Of a stretch of 64,000 bases of DNA, positions 1-10,281 are shown in pieces. The DNA is from MWAR01 sp035388825. Lineage in GTDB: Bacteria; Muiribacteriota; Ozemobacteria; Ozemobacterales; Ozemobacteraceae. The stretch is from the NCBI GenBank assembly GCA_035388825.1, contig DAOOQQ010000019.1, positions 1-64,000 on the forward strand, given 5' to 3'. Below the pieces are notes generated by a model. That model saw only the letters and a program-made list of their open reading frames with translations. It made no database searches and was not told where the DNA came from. Position numbers and translations under genes: made by a program. The number at the start of each line of letters is the position of its first letter. The stretch's first letter is position 1.

Positions 1-212
1 ACTTTGCGTCCCTTGAACGTGCCGTCCGGATACCCGTCCATATAACCGGATTTGATCAGGAAATCCACGTCTTTGTACGCCCAGTGGTCTCTCGGAAGAT
101 CCTGGAACGCCGCGCTCTGCGCGCCGGCGATCGCCGGAAACAAGCAGAGCAGCAGCAGCGCCCCGATCAGTGCCAGGGGCGAAAACCGCGTTCTTGCGTT
201 CGTTTGCCTCAT
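1..212 (-). CDS. Secreted S-layer homology (SLH) domain protein, N-terminal part
   Basis: Incomplete gene: the start is inside the window and the rest runs off the left edge. The first 70 codons give a classic signal peptide (positively charged MRQTNARTR, a leucine-rich core, then IAGAQS as cleavage region). The start of an SLH domain follows, with the pattern FxDLPRDHWAYKDVDFL and then GYMDGYPDGTFKG. SLH domains bind secondary polymers or peptidoglycan and hold surface proteins; in diderms such as Negativicutes, Deinococcus and Synergistetes an SLH domain often begins an outer-membrane porin. Start chosen at the ATG at 212 because the signal peptide begins there; I see no strong ribosome binding site. 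Whether a beta-barrel follows cannot be seen. Confidence 0.8.
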   Translation of the reverse strand, partial: MRQTNARTRFSPLALIGALLLLCLFPAIAGAQSAAFQDLPRDHWAYKDVDFLIKSGYMDGYPDGTFKGRK

Positions 213-329
213 GTGCGGGCTCGATGCGTCCTTCGTCTGAGTTGACCCATCAGCCCTATCGGCATTTCCTGCGCGAATTCTGATATTCCTTTCGCGGAAT
301 TTCTCGGGCCGAACTTCCGCGGCCGGGTC

Positions 330-338
330 TGGTATCAT
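330..338 (+). promoter_or_regulatory. Extended -10 element with almost no leader before the next gene
   Basis: TGGTATCAT is an extended -10 (TG-N-TATCAT). The ATG of the following gene begins 7 bases after the box, so transcription would begin at or next to the start codon. No clear -35 was found. Sequence match only. Confidence 0.45.
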
Positions 339-344
339 GCAGAC

Positions 345-1544
345 ATGGGACCGTCCGAATCCGAAGTGTTCGCGCGCTCGCAGTTCCGGCTGCCGGTGAT
401 CGTGTTTTTCGGCGTTTTCTGCCTCGTCATCGCCAGCATCGAGGTGGCCCTCGGCCAGGGATTCATGCTGACGCTCGGCCGCGGGGCGGGACTGATCCTG
501 GGCCTTTCCGTGGCCCTGACGGCAACGGCGATCCTCGCCCGCCGCATCGTCGATGCCCTGCTCGAACGCACGGACCAGGTGATGCCCACCGTCGTTCTCT
601 GGCTGTACCCGCTCGTGACGCTCGGCTGCACCTGGATCCTCTCCTGGATCCTGCTGCGCGGCATCCCGGAGATCGCGGGCCGGGGCTTCTGGACGGGGCT
701 GATCCGGCTGAACGCGAAGACCGTCACCGGGGCGTTCACCGGGCCGTTTCTGGCCTTCTTCCTGCTGCTGCTGGCCTGGACGATCGGGGAAGCCTGGCGG
801 TATCTGAGCTGGTCGATCGGCTGGGGCGAGTTTGTCGCCCGCCTTTCCACCCACAAGGACGGCCCGCCCCCCGTCGAACTGTTGCAGCAGCGCCGGGAGC
901 GGCAGCAGGCGATCCAGATCGACCGGGAGCGCGCACGGCGGTGCAACCGGTGGGGCATGCTCGCCATCTTCCTCACCATGATCGGCAGCTTCGTCTGGAT
1001 CGTCTTCTTCCGGCCCGAGCTGATCCTCTACTATCGGGGAATGGCGCAACTGCGCTCGTTCCACAAACCCGACGCGGCGCTCGCGATGTTCGAGCAGCTC
1101 GTCCGCCGGTATCCCGGCTACCGGTACCTCGATACGGTGAAGTATCACAGCGCGTGGGTGCAGGAGCGACGGCTCGGCAACTTCGCCGAGGCCGCCCGCG
1201 CCTACGAGGCGTTTCTGGCGGAATACGGCACCGACAACGTCTGGGCCGACGACGTCGTGGCCAGTCTCGTTCGTATCGCCCTCGACAAGAGCAATGATCC
1301 GGCAGCGGCTCTCCGATGGACGGGCGAGTACCGTCGCCTGTTCCCCGACGGCATCATGGCCCCCCAGGTCGCTCTCTACGAAGTCCGCGCTCTCCAGGCC
1401 CTCGGCCGTCCGGCCGAGGCCGCCGCCGCCCTCGCCGTCGCACGGGACCGCTTCGGCACCACCGACGTCATCCTGTATGACAGTGAAGATGACTTCGCGG
1501 GCCGCATCGGCTTCGACGCTGCCGCCACCGCCGCCATCCGCTGA
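345..1544 (+). CDS. Polytopic membrane protein with C-terminal TPR domain
   Basis: The 399-residue product has about five hydrophobic segments in its first 230 residues (the last is the stretch ending IGSFVWIVFF). A helical C-terminal half has TPR spacing: repeated short helices such as ALAMFEQLVRRYPGY, then EAARAYEAFLAEYG, then AAALRWTGEYRRLFPD. TPR repeats mount protein-protein contacts, so this is probably a membrane-anchored scaffold or an assembly factor; no catalytic motif is visible. It stands alone, divergent from the SLH gene and about 165 bases before hprK. No Shine-Dalgarno is visible before the ATG, which fits a leaderless message from the box just upstream. The specific function is unknown. 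Confidence 0.75.
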   Translation: MGPSESEVFARSQFRLPVIVFFGVFCLVIASIEVALGQGFMLTLGRGAGLILGLSVALTATAILARRIVDALLERTDQVMPTVVLWLYPLVTLGCTWILSWILLRGIPEIAGRGFWTGLIRLNAKTVTGAFTGPFLAFFLLLLAWTIGEAWRYLSWSIGWGEFVARLSTHKDGPPPVELLQQRRERQQAIQIDRERARRCNRWGMLAIFLTMIGSFVWIVFFRPELILYYRGMAQLRSFHKPDAALAMFEQLVRRYPGYRYLDTVKYHSAWVQERRLGNFAEAARAYEAFLAEYGTDNVWADDVVASLVRIALDKSNDPAAALRWTGEYRRLFPDGIMAPQVALYEVRALQALGRPAEAAAALAVARDRFGTTDVILYDSEDDFAGRIGFDAAATAAIR

Positions 1545-1630
1545 CGCCTCTGGAAGGACCTCCCCTCGACTCGATGGATCCCCGCTTGCCCCGCCTTTCT
1601 GCATCGGCTTCGGCTGCGGATCGGAATCTG

Positions 1631-1639
1631 TGGTATACT
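1631..1639 (+). promoter_or_regulatory. Extended -10 element upstream of hprK
   Basis: TGGTATACT matches an extended -10 (TG-N-TATACT) and sits about 70 bases before the hprK start. A convincing -35 was not found, as is common with extended -10 promoters. It would drive the hprK-yvcK-whiA run. Confidence 0.5.
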
Positions 1640-1708
1640 GCGGCCGCGCACCGGGCAGGGTACCGCCCCGGGAGCGGAATCGCACCACGAACAACGGGAT
1701 AGGGCAAC

Positions 1709-2632
1709 ATGGCACTGGTACTGGTGAAGGAAATCGCCCGCGATCACGGCCTGACGGTGATCGCCGGCCAGGAAGGCCTCGACCGCAAGATCATCTCCTC
1801 CGAGGTCCACCGGCCCGGCCTCGAGCTGGCCGGCTTTTTCGAGCATTTCGGCTACGAACGCATCATCGTTCTCGGCCGCACCGAGCTCGCCTACCTCGGC
1901 GAACAATCGCCCGAGACCCGGAAGGTCCGCCTCCGTCAGCTCCTGTTTTTCAATATCCCATGCATTATAGCAACCGACGACCTGCTCGTTCTCGACGAGC
2001 TGATCGAGTTGTGCAACCAGAAGCAGGTGCCGATCCTGCGCACTCCGGAACGCACCGGCGAGTTCGTCTACCAGTTGTCCCGGTATCTGCACAACCGGTT
2101 CGCCCCGCGCAAGAGCGTCCACGGCGTATTCCTCGAGGTCTACGGCGTCGGCATCCTGATCATGGGCCCCTCCGGCATCGGCAAGAGCGAGTGCGCGCTG
2201 GAACTGATCAAGCGCGGCCACCGGCTGGTCGCCGACGACGCGGTCCAGCTCCTCAAGATCAGCGACACGAAGGTGGTCGGCTCGCCCGACGAGATGATCC
2301 GCCACCACATGGAGATCCGCGGCCTGGGCATCATCGACATCCGCGCCCTGTTCGGCATTGCCGCGACCTCCGACGAGAAGATGGTCGAGATGGTCATCAA
2401 CCTCGAAAAATGGGATGACCGCAAGGAATACGACCGGCTCGGCATCATGCAGCGTACCACCAAGCTGCTGAAAGTCGAGGTGCCCAGCACGACGATCCCG
2501 GTGCGCGAGGGCCGCAACCTCGCCGTCGTCGTCGAGACGGCCGCGATGAACTTTTATCTCAAGCGTATGGGCGTGCTCACCGCGGAAAAGTTCGCCAAAC
2601 GTCTCCAGGCGAAAATGACCGGAGACTTCTGA
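1709..2632 (+). CDS. hprK: HPr kinase/phosphorylase
   Basis: This bifunctional enzyme phosphorylates and dephosphorylates a serine of HPr, the phosphocarrier of the PTS, and so couples sugar supply to catabolite control. The 307-residue length is normal. The N-terminal domain (about 1-130) has the usual HprK fold sequence. The C-terminal kinase domain carries the Walker A motif GPSGIGKSECALELI near residue 153, followed by GHRLVADDAV with the catalytic acidic pair. The signature region EIRGLGIIDIRALFG comes next. It overlaps yvcK by one base (TGATG). A second PTS-related gene, ptsN, lies four genes on. HprK with PtsN but no visible sugar permease points to a regulatory rather than a transport PTS. 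Confidence 0.95.
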   Translation: MALVLVKEIARDHGLTVIAGQEGLDRKIISSEVHRPGLELAGFFEHFGYERIIVLGRTELAYLGEQSPETRKVRLRQLLFFNIPCIIATDDLLVLDELIELCNQKQVPILRTPERTGEFVYQLSRYLHNRFAPRKSVHGVFLEVYGVGILIMGPSGIGKSECALELIKRGHRLVADDAVQLLKISDTKVVGSPDEMIRHHMEIRGLGIIDIRALFGIAATSDEKMVEMVINLEKWDDRKEYDRLGIMQRTTKLLKVEVPSTTIPVREGRNLAVVVETAAMNFYLKRMGVLTAEKFAKRLQAKMTGDF

Positions 2633-3921
2633 TGCGGTTTTCGCTGCGCCGCTGGTTCGGGCCGTCGATACGGACCCGGCGCTGGCTGATCTTTTTGGCC
2701 ATCGGCATCCTGATGGTGAGCCTCGCCGTCGTTCTGGCCGGCCTCGCGATCATGATGCTGACCCCCTTCCACCTCGACACGGTCCGCAGCTTCGATCCCG
2801 GCGCGATTGCCTTCGCCGCCCTCAGTGCCTTCCTGCTCGGCTTCTACTGGCTGTCGCAGGCGGTCGGAAGCGCGTTCCAGGTCCTCAGCATGAAGGATTA
2901 CGAGACTTCCGAACGGCTCCGGGCGCTGATGTTCCGGCGTCAGCCCGAGGGACCGCGGCCCCAGCTGGTCGCCCTCGGCGGCGGAACGGGCCTCAGTTCG
3001 TTGCTCAAGGGCCTCAAGGAGTTGCCGGTCGATCTGACGGCCGTCGTGACCGTCACCGACGACGGCGGCTCCTCGGGCCGCCTCCGCAAGGATCTCCAGA
3101 TCCTGCCTCCCGGCGACATCCGCAACTGCCTCGTCGCCCTCTCGGGATCGGAAAGCCTGCTGTCGCGCCTGTTCCAGTATCGATTCGGGGAGGCCGGCGA
3201 GATGGGCGGCCACAGCTTCGGCAACCTCTTCATCGCGGCCATGAGCGGCGTTCTGGGTGATTTCGGAACGGCGGTGCGCGCCGCCAGCCAGATTCTTGCG
3301 ATCCGCGGCCAGGTGCTGCCCGTGACCTGCGAGAACGTCGAACTGGTCGCCCGCTTCGACGACGAGTCGGAGATCGTCGGGGAAACCGCGATCTCTGCCG
3401 TCGGCAGGCGTATCGTCGCGATGTCCCTCAAGCCTCGCGAGCCGCTTCCCAACCCCGAGGCTCTCGCGGCCATCGACCGGGCCAGGCTGATCGTGCTCGG
3501 CCCCGGAAGCCTCTTCACCAGCGTCATTCCGAACCTGCTCGTGCCCGAGATCGCCGAGCGCATCAACCGCAGCCCGGCGCGCGTCGTATATGTCTGCAAC
3601 GTGATGAGCCAGCCCGGCGAGACCGACAACTTCTCGGCGGCCGAGCACGTCGAGGCCCTGCTCCGGCACACGCCACTCCGCCGCATCGACGTGGCCGTCG
3701 TCAACTCCCGTCGGGCGGCTCGGCCGCTGATGGAGCGGTACGAGAAGATGAACCAGTACTGGGTTCCGCCCACCGTGACCCGCATCGAGGATCGCGGCAT
3801 CCGGGTCGTCAGCGGCGACTTCCTCCAGGAAACCGACATGGTGCGCCACGACTCCCGCGCCCTGGCCGAGGTGCTGGTGGCCCTCATCGCCGAGGATCCG
3901 GCCGTCCGCATTCCCGCATGA
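2632..3921 (+). CDS. yvcK: YvcK/CofD-like gluconeogenesis factor with N-terminal membrane anchor
   Basis: YvcK-family proteins bind UDP-sugars and are needed for cell-wall and central carbon balance during gluconeogenic growth. The core begins near residue 103 with LVALGGGTGLSSLLKGLK, followed by VTVTDDGGSSGRLR and the GDIRNCLVAL motif, all family hallmarks. About 100 residues precede it, including two strong hydrophobic segments (RWLIFLAIGILMVSLAVVL and a second near residues 55-75). This makes it a membrane-anchored long form, longer than the roughly 320-residue B. subtilis protein. It starts in the stop codon of hprK, and its own stop overlaps whiA (ATGA), so the three genes are probably translated together. 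Confidence 0.93.
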   Translation: MRFSLRRWFGPSIRTRRWLIFLAIGILMVSLAVVLAGLAIMMLTPFHLDTVRSFDPGAIAFAALSAFLLGFYWLSQAVGSAFQVLSMKDYETSERLRALMFRRQPEGPRPQLVALGGGTGLSSLLKGLKELPVDLTAVVTVTDDGGSSGRLRKDLQILPPGDIRNCLVALSGSESLLSRLFQYRFGEAGEMGGHSFGNLFIAAMSGVLGDFGTAVRAASQILAIRGQVLPVTCENVELVARFDDESEIVGETAISAVGRRIVAMSLKPREPLPNPEALAAIDRARLIVLGPGSLFTSVIPNLLVPEIAERINRSPARVVYVCNVMSQPGETDNFSAAEHVEALLRHTPLRRIDVAVVNSRRAARPLMERYEKMNQYWVPPTVTRIEDRGIRVVSGDFLQETDMVRHDSRALAEVLVALIAEDPAVRIPA

Positions 3922-4805
3922 GCCGCAGGTATCACCTGGCCCTGAAACGGGATCTGCTCTCCGCGCCCCCCGCGATGCCCTGCTGCGGCGAAGCACTCCT
4001 CGCGGGGCTTGCGCGCCGGCGCGGCTCGACCATGGCCGTGCGCGGTCCGCGCCAACTGCGCCGCTCCCTGTTTCGGGGCGTCGAGGCTGCCTGCCCGCCC
4101 GGTGTCTCTCTCGACCGCACGGGCCGGGAGCTGCGGATCGGCGGGATCGATCCGACCGCCTTGCGCCGGAACGTGGCCGGCCGGATCCGGATTCAGGCGG
4201 CCGGCAAGTCCGGCGGCCACTGTGCCCGGGCTTTCGTGCGCGGCCTGTTCATCCGGGCCGGCTACATGCAGGATCCCGAGCAGGGCTACCATCTCGAACT
4301 CGTCCTTCCCGGGAAATGGGCGTTCCGGCTGTTGCGGCTCTGCTCCGTGTCCCTGCGCGTTCCGTTCCGGTTCTGCCGGCGCCGGGGCCGCATCGTGGCC
4401 TACCTGAAGGGGGCCCGGCGGCTCGTGCGGCTGCTGAAAGCCTTCGAATCCTTCGACCGGGCCCTGCGTCTCGAGGACCTCATCGCGACCCGCCAGCTCC
4501 TGGGTACCGTGAACCGGCAGGTCAACTTCGAGACGGCGAACATCAACAAGCAGGTTTCAGCCTCGGAGCGCCTCCGGGAGCAGATCGGACGACTTCTCGA
4601 ACACGCCGACCAGGAGATCTGGACCGATGCCCTGCGGGAACTCGCCCTGATGCGCATCCGCTACCCGATCGACTCGATCGAGGCCCTGGGGAAGCGCTGC
4701 ATCCCCCCGCTCTCGAAGTCCGCCGTGAACCACCGGCTCCGGCGCATTGCCGCGCTGTACCGCGAAATATTCGAGCCGGCGAAGGGGGGCGTGGCCCGCG
4801 AATAG
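3918..4805 (+). CDS. whiA: WhiA-family DNA-binding protein
   Basis: WhiA joins a LAGLIDADG-like N-terminal fold to a C-terminal helix-turn-helix. It controls sporulation or cell division genes in Gram-positive bacteria. The identification rests on the order yvcK-whiA, on the 295-residue length, and on the C-terminal motif PPLSKSAVNHRLRRIAALYR, which closely resembles the conserved WhiA helix-turn-helix end. The segment ANINKQVSASERLREQIGR also fits the family. The N-terminal half is divergent and arginine-rich. The start overlaps the yvcK stop by four bases. A WhiA in an apparently diderm genome is less common than in Firmicutes and Actinobacteria. Confidence 0.85.
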   Translation: MSRRYHLALKRDLLSAPPAMPCCGEALLAGLARRRGSTMAVRGPRQLRRSLFRGVEAACPPGVSLDRTGRELRIGGIDPTALRRNVAGRIRIQAAGKSGGHCARAFVRGLFIRAGYMQDPEQGYHLELVLPGKWAFRLLRLCSVSLRVPFRFCRRRGRIVAYLKGARRLVRLLKAFESFDRALRLEDLIATRQLLGTVNRQVNFETANINKQVSASERLREQIGRLLEHADQEIWTDALRELALMRIRYPIDSIEALGKRCIPPLSKSAVNHRLRRIAALYREIFEPAKGGVARE

Positions 4806-4851
4806 CCGCTTCCCGAAGCCGGAAGCGCGATTCCCCGCGCCTGAGGCCGCC

Positions 4852-4880
4852 TTGACAGGGGGGGAGGGGTATGCTATATC
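4852..4880 (+). promoter_or_regulatory. Sigma-70 type promoter for hpf
   Basis: TTGACA at 4852-4857, a 17-base spacer, then TATATC at 4875-4880 preceded by TGC, which makes an extended -10. It is close to consensus and lies about 58 bases before the hpf start, after the end of whiA, so hpf-ptsN-secA can be transcribed independently of hprK. Confidence 0.75.
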
Positions 4881-4937
4881 TTGATCCCTTGTAAAACACG
4901 GATTTCGTGTCCGAACTTCATTTGGAGGCATCTTGTC

Positions 4938-5537
4938 ATGCAGATCGTCGTGAGTGGAAAGAATATCCACCTCTCCCAGGCCCTGAAGGACTACGCGGAA
5001 AAGAAACTGGCCTCGATCAAAAAGTATTTTGATCACATCATCGAAGTCGACGTGAACCTCTCGACGGACGATGTCCGCGATCAGACCCGCAGCAAGGTGT
5101 GCGAAGTCACCGTCTGGGCCAACGGCATCGTGATGCGCGGCAAGAAAGCCTCCGAAGACCTGTATGCCTCGATCGACATGGTCGCCGACAAGATCGAGCG
5201 CCAGATCAAGAAGCACAAGGAGAAGCTCAAGGACGTTCCGCGCCGCTCCACCGACAAGAAGGATCTGGCCGCCGTCCACTCCGTGCTGTCGCTCGACACC
5301 GGCAAGAAGGGCAAGAAGACCGTCGCCGCCGAGCCGTCCGACAAGGCCCACTCCGAGCACCGCATCGTGCGCAGCGGCACCTTCTCGATCAAGCCGATGT
5401 TCGCCGACGAGGCCGCCGAGCAGCTCGACCTGCTCAAGCAGGAGTTCTACGTCTTCTCGAACGCCGAGACCAACCAGATCAACGTCATCTACAAGCGCAC
5501 CGACGGCAACTTCGGGCTGATCGAACCCGAATTCTGA
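4938..5537 (+). CDS. hpf: Ribosome hibernation promoting factor, long form
   Basis: Long HPF makes 100S ribosome dimers and silences translation in stationary phase. The 199-residue protein has the N-terminal ribosome-binding domain (about 1-100, opening MQIVVSGKNIHLSQALKDYA, with a later RGKKASEDLYASIDMVADKI). A linker follows, then the C-terminal dimerisation domain from about residue 140 (IVRSGTFSIKPMFADEAAEQ, then FYVFSNAETNQINVIYKRTDG). The start is the ATG after TTTGGAGGCATCTTGTC; an upstream in-frame start lacks a ribosome binding site and overlaps the promoter. It is followed 36 bases later by ptsN. The pairing of hpf with ptsN resembles the proteobacterial rpoN-hpf-ptsN cluster, although rpoN is not here. 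Confidence 0.95.
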   Translation: MQIVVSGKNIHLSQALKDYAEKKLASIKKYFDHIIEVDVNLSTDDVRDQTRSKVCEVTVWANGIVMRGKKASEDLYASIDMVADKIERQIKKHKEKLKDVPRRSTDKKDLAAVHSVLSLDTGKKGKKTVAAEPSDKAHSEHRIVRSGTFSIKPMFADEAAEQLDLLKQEFYVFSNAETNQINVIYKRTDGNFGLIEPEF

Positions 5538-5573
5538 CCGGATTTTTCCGCGTCGGACGCCACAGGAGGCACT

Positions 5574-6029
5574 TTGGAGCTCACCGAATTCATATCACCC
5601 CAGCTGATCAAGCTGGAGCTTTCCTCCACCCAGAAAGTCGACGCGATCAAAGAGCTGATCGACCTCCTGGACAAGGCCGGGTTTCTCACCGACGCCGACG
5701 CGTTCCTCAAGTCGGTTCTCGAACGCGAGAAGGTCGGTTCGACGGGCATCGGCAAGGGGATCGCCATTCCGCACTCCCGCACGGCGACCGTCCGGGAAGT
5801 GGTGGTGGCCGTCGGCCGCTCGAAGGAGGGCATCGAGTTCGAAGCCCTCGACAGCCGGCCGGTTCACCTGATCTTCCTCATCGCCGCACCCATCGAGTCG
5901 GGCGGACTCTACCTGAAGGCCCTGGCGCGGCTTTCGCGCCTGCTGCGCTATCAGGAGTTCCGGAACGAACTGATGGAAGCCAAGACGGCGGAAGACATCA
6001 TCAAGATCATCTCGTCCGAAGAGAAATGA
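5574..6029 (+). CDS. ptsN: PTS IIA-like nitrogen-regulatory protein PtsN
   Basis: EIIA-Ntr family protein of the fructose-mannitol IIA fold, phosphorylated on a histidine and acting as a regulator of potassium, nitrogen and carbon metabolism. The 151-residue product shows the phosphorylation-site region GSTGIGKGIAIPHSRT, where the His of IPHSR is the acceptor, and the typical DSRPVHLIFLIAAP strand. Translation most likely begins at TTG 5574, placed just after the ribosome binding site AGGAGG (5564-5569); there is no ATG nearby. With hprK in the same region, HPr may be the phosphate donor; no EI or HPr gene is in the window. Confidence 0.92.
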   Translation: MELTEFISPQLIKLELSSTQKVDAIKELIDLLDKAGFLTDADAFLKSVLEREKVGSTGIGKGIAIPHSRTATVREVVVAVGRSKEGIEFEALDSRPVHLIFLIAAPIESGGLYLKALARLSRLLRYQEFRNELMEAKTAEDIIKIISSEEK

Positions 6030-6081
6030 CCGCCGCGGATCCGCTGCCGGGCGGCCGGCAAACGACACATTAGACGCAGGA

Positions 6082-6114
6082 CAGGGCGCGGACCCCGAAC
6101 GGGGCCGCGCCCTG
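6082..6114 (+). terminator. Strong GC hairpin between ptsN and secA
   Basis: CAGGGCGCGG (6082-6091) pairs with CCGCGCCCTG (6105-6114), with an inner CCCC/GGGG pairing and a GAAC loop. What follows is GATTCTT, only weakly U-rich. It could be a leaky terminator or an attenuator in the secA leader. Confidence 0.5.
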
Positions 6115-6142
6115 ATTCTTGGAAAGGGACCAGGTTTCAGGC

Positions 6143-8887
<2,745 letters not shown>

Positions 8888-8924
8888 TTCCGCAAGACGA
8901 TACAATCTGATACCGAGCGTATCC

Positions 8925-8953
8925 GGAGGGGCGGGTTTCATACCCGCCCCTCC
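8925..8953. repeat. Perfect 12-bp GC palindrome downstream of secA
   Basis: GGAGGGGCGGGT (8925-8936), five-base loop, ACCCGCCCCTCC (8942-8953). It may end secA transcription, though no U-run follows. It closely resembles the palindrome at 50536-50564 and belongs to a small family of GGGGCGG-type hairpins in this window. Confidence 0.7.
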
Positions 8954-9000
8954 TCGCATCTGGTCGATGGAGCATCTGCGGCAACCGAAGAGATCGATCC

Positions 9001-9036
9001 GCAGATGCCGCAGATGACGCAGATGACGCAGATTAA
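9001..9036. repeat. GCAGATGAC-type tandem repeat
   Basis: About four tandem copies of a 9-base unit (GCAGATGCC, GCAGATGAC, GCAGATGAC, GCAGATTAA). It is one of several dispersed tracts of this kind in the window (also 13278-13370, 27209-27245, 50251-50280 and 50358-50400). It occupies part of the 410-base non-coding gap between secA and the pilin gene. Confidence 0.75.
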
Positions 9037-9105
9037 CGGAATGTATCGACTATTGAAGTTGGCACTATATTTGGCCGCGTCGTCGGCCTGACAATTGTGC
9101 CGTAG

Positions 9106-9125
9106 GGGCGGATCGTGATCCGCCC
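9106..9125. repeat. Short GC palindrome
   Basis: GGGCGGATC (9106-9114), two-base loop, GATCCGCCC (9117-9125). It lies in the same secA-pilin gap as the repeats around it and is similar in style to the palindromes at 8925, 47081 and 50536. Confidence 0.6.
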
Positions 9126-9166
9126 GCGTCACCCAGGGACGTGATATCCGGTGTGTTGAAAGACGG

Positions 9167-9247
9167 CGCACCACGGAGTCACAGAGACACAGAGCAAAAG
9201 GGTGAACAAGTCTGAGAAATTCTGTGTCTCGGTGACTCGGTGGTGCG
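9167..9247. repeat. Inverted pair of CACAGAG-type dispersed repeats
   Basis: The left arm at 9167-9193 (CGCACCACGGAGTCACAGAG, then ACACAGA) and the right arm at 9221-9247 are 27-base inverted copies with two mismatches around a 27-base spacer. Related inverted pairs occur at 27085-27294, 29874-29946 and around 50025-50474. Such tracts are often mis-annotated as short proteins (translations with RHRDTE or LCVSV); I do not believe they code. Confidence 0.85.
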
Positions 9248-9280
9248 TTTCTTCCGGGGTCGCGCGGGGGCGAGAGATTG

Positions 9281-9289
9281 TGGTATTGT
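9281..9289 (+). promoter_or_regulatory. Extended -10 element, near-leaderless pilin promoter
   Basis: TGGTATTGT lies eight bases before the ATG at 9298. Transcription would then start within a base or two of the start codon. Same TGGTATxxT pattern as at 330 and 1631. Confidence 0.45.
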
Positions 9290-9297
9290 CTAAGACC

Positions 9298-9798
9298 ATG
9301 GCTCGGCAGAGGGACGGATTCCGGCGTCGGGCGGTCACCCTGCTCGAGGTGCTGATCGCCCTGACGATCCTGTCAACCGTTCTGCTTCCCGTCGGCATGT
9401 TCATGGTCGAGTATCTGCGCGGCAGCAGCGAACTGGGGGAGTACCACCAGGTCATGAATATCCTCGAGGAAAAAATGGAAACCGCCCTGGCGCTTCCGTT
9501 CGACGCCCTTCCGGTCGGCCGTTCGAAAAACGTCCGCCTCGGCCATGATGCCGATGAAACCGGAAAACGGAGCGTCACACTGGATCTGAGACCTGTCCAG
9601 GTCGGTGTCGAGGAGGTCGGTTTCGAGCTCGAGGTCGAACCCGTTCCGCTCGAGTTTTCGGCTGTCGCCGACCCCGACACGGGGCGCATGGAGCGCACCC
9701 GCCTCGAGGCCTCCTACAAGCGGCTCATCCTGCGTGCCGGCTGGGGAAGCCGCTCCCGGCATAACCTCGATCTCGTCGCGTACAAGGCGGACCTGTGA
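9298..9798 (+). CDS. Type IV prepilin-like protein (minor pilin or pseudopilin)
   Basis: A 166-residue protein with a short basic leader, the prepilin cleavage/methylation signature FRRRAVTLLEVLIALTIL, and a single N-terminal helix that continues into YLRGSSELGEYHQVMNILEEKM. The glutamate at +5 after the cleavage point (TLLEV) is present, but the residue before the cleavage point is Ala rather than Gly. It would be inserted by Sec, processed by a prepilin peptidase (a candidate gene is at 31030) and assembled into a type IV pilus or type II secretion pseudopilus. The next gene starts at its stop codon. The chosen ATG directly precedes the leader; longer versions would run into the dispersed repeat. 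Confidence 0.82.
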   Translation: MARQRDGFRRRAVTLLEVLIALTILSTVLLPVGMFMVEYLRGSSELGEYHQVMNILEEKMETALALPFDALPVGRSKNVRLGHDADETGKRSVTLDLRPVQVGVEEVGFELEVEPVPLEFSAVADPDTGRMERTRLEASYKRLILRAGWGSRSRHNLDLVAYKADL

Positions 9799-9800
9799 AC

Positions 9801-10253
9801 ATGTTCGAACGCCGCGGAATCGCGATTCCCATCGTGCTTGGCATCATCCTGTGCTTCGCCGTCTGGGTCGGCTCGCTGTCCTGGACGATGTCGAACAGCC
9901 GGAGCCGCTTCACGCAGACCTTCAAGCTCCGACGGGCCTACTTCATGGCCCGTTCGGGGTTGCAGCATTTTTTTCTCAAGATGAAAGTCATGCAGCGCCA
10001 GCTGCCCGAGACGATGGCGGTCCTCGATGGGGCGCCGGCCGCGAACTGGGCCTCGCTCGCAAACTCGTTCGTCGAGGATATCGTCATTCCCCAGGAATCC
10101 CCCGCGAGCTATGCGCTTTCCTACGGCATCGGCAGCTTCACGATCGGCACCCGGGATCTCGACAAGGGCGAGATGACGATCGAGATCGTCGCCGAGGGAA
10201 AAGTGGACGGCGTGGGCGAGAGCATCAGACGTATTTTCCGCGTGACCCGGTAA
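9801..10253 (+). CDS. Minor pilin-like membrane protein (PilX/GspK-like N terminus)
   Basis: A 150-residue product opening MFERRGIAIPIVLGIILCFA, a basic leader plus hydrophobic helix, followed by LRRAYFMARSGLQHFFLKMK. The tract YFMARSGLQ is typical of PilX- or GspK-type minor pilins (compare YYLAEAGIE in the gene at 11491). The start may be the ATG at 9801 or an in-frame GTG at 9795 overlapping the previous stop; I prefer ATG. It probably works with the preceding prepilin-like protein. The C-terminal globular part is not recognisable. prfB follows 28 bases later. Confidence 0.7.
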   Translation: MFERRGIAIPIVLGIILCFAVWVGSLSWTMSNSRSRFTQTFKLRRAYFMARSGLQHFFLKMKVMQRQLPETMAVLDGAPAANWASLANSFVEDIVIPQESPASYALSYGIGSFTIGTRDLDKGEMTIEIVAEGKVDGVGESIRRIFRVTR

Positions 10254-10281
10254 TGGGCACGACATCTCAGGAGGTATAACC

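Noticed and set aside
9001..9036. CRISPR array or direct-repeat locus from the GCAGATGAC tandem copies
   Set aside because: The unit is only 9 bases, with no unique spacers and no cas genes nearby.
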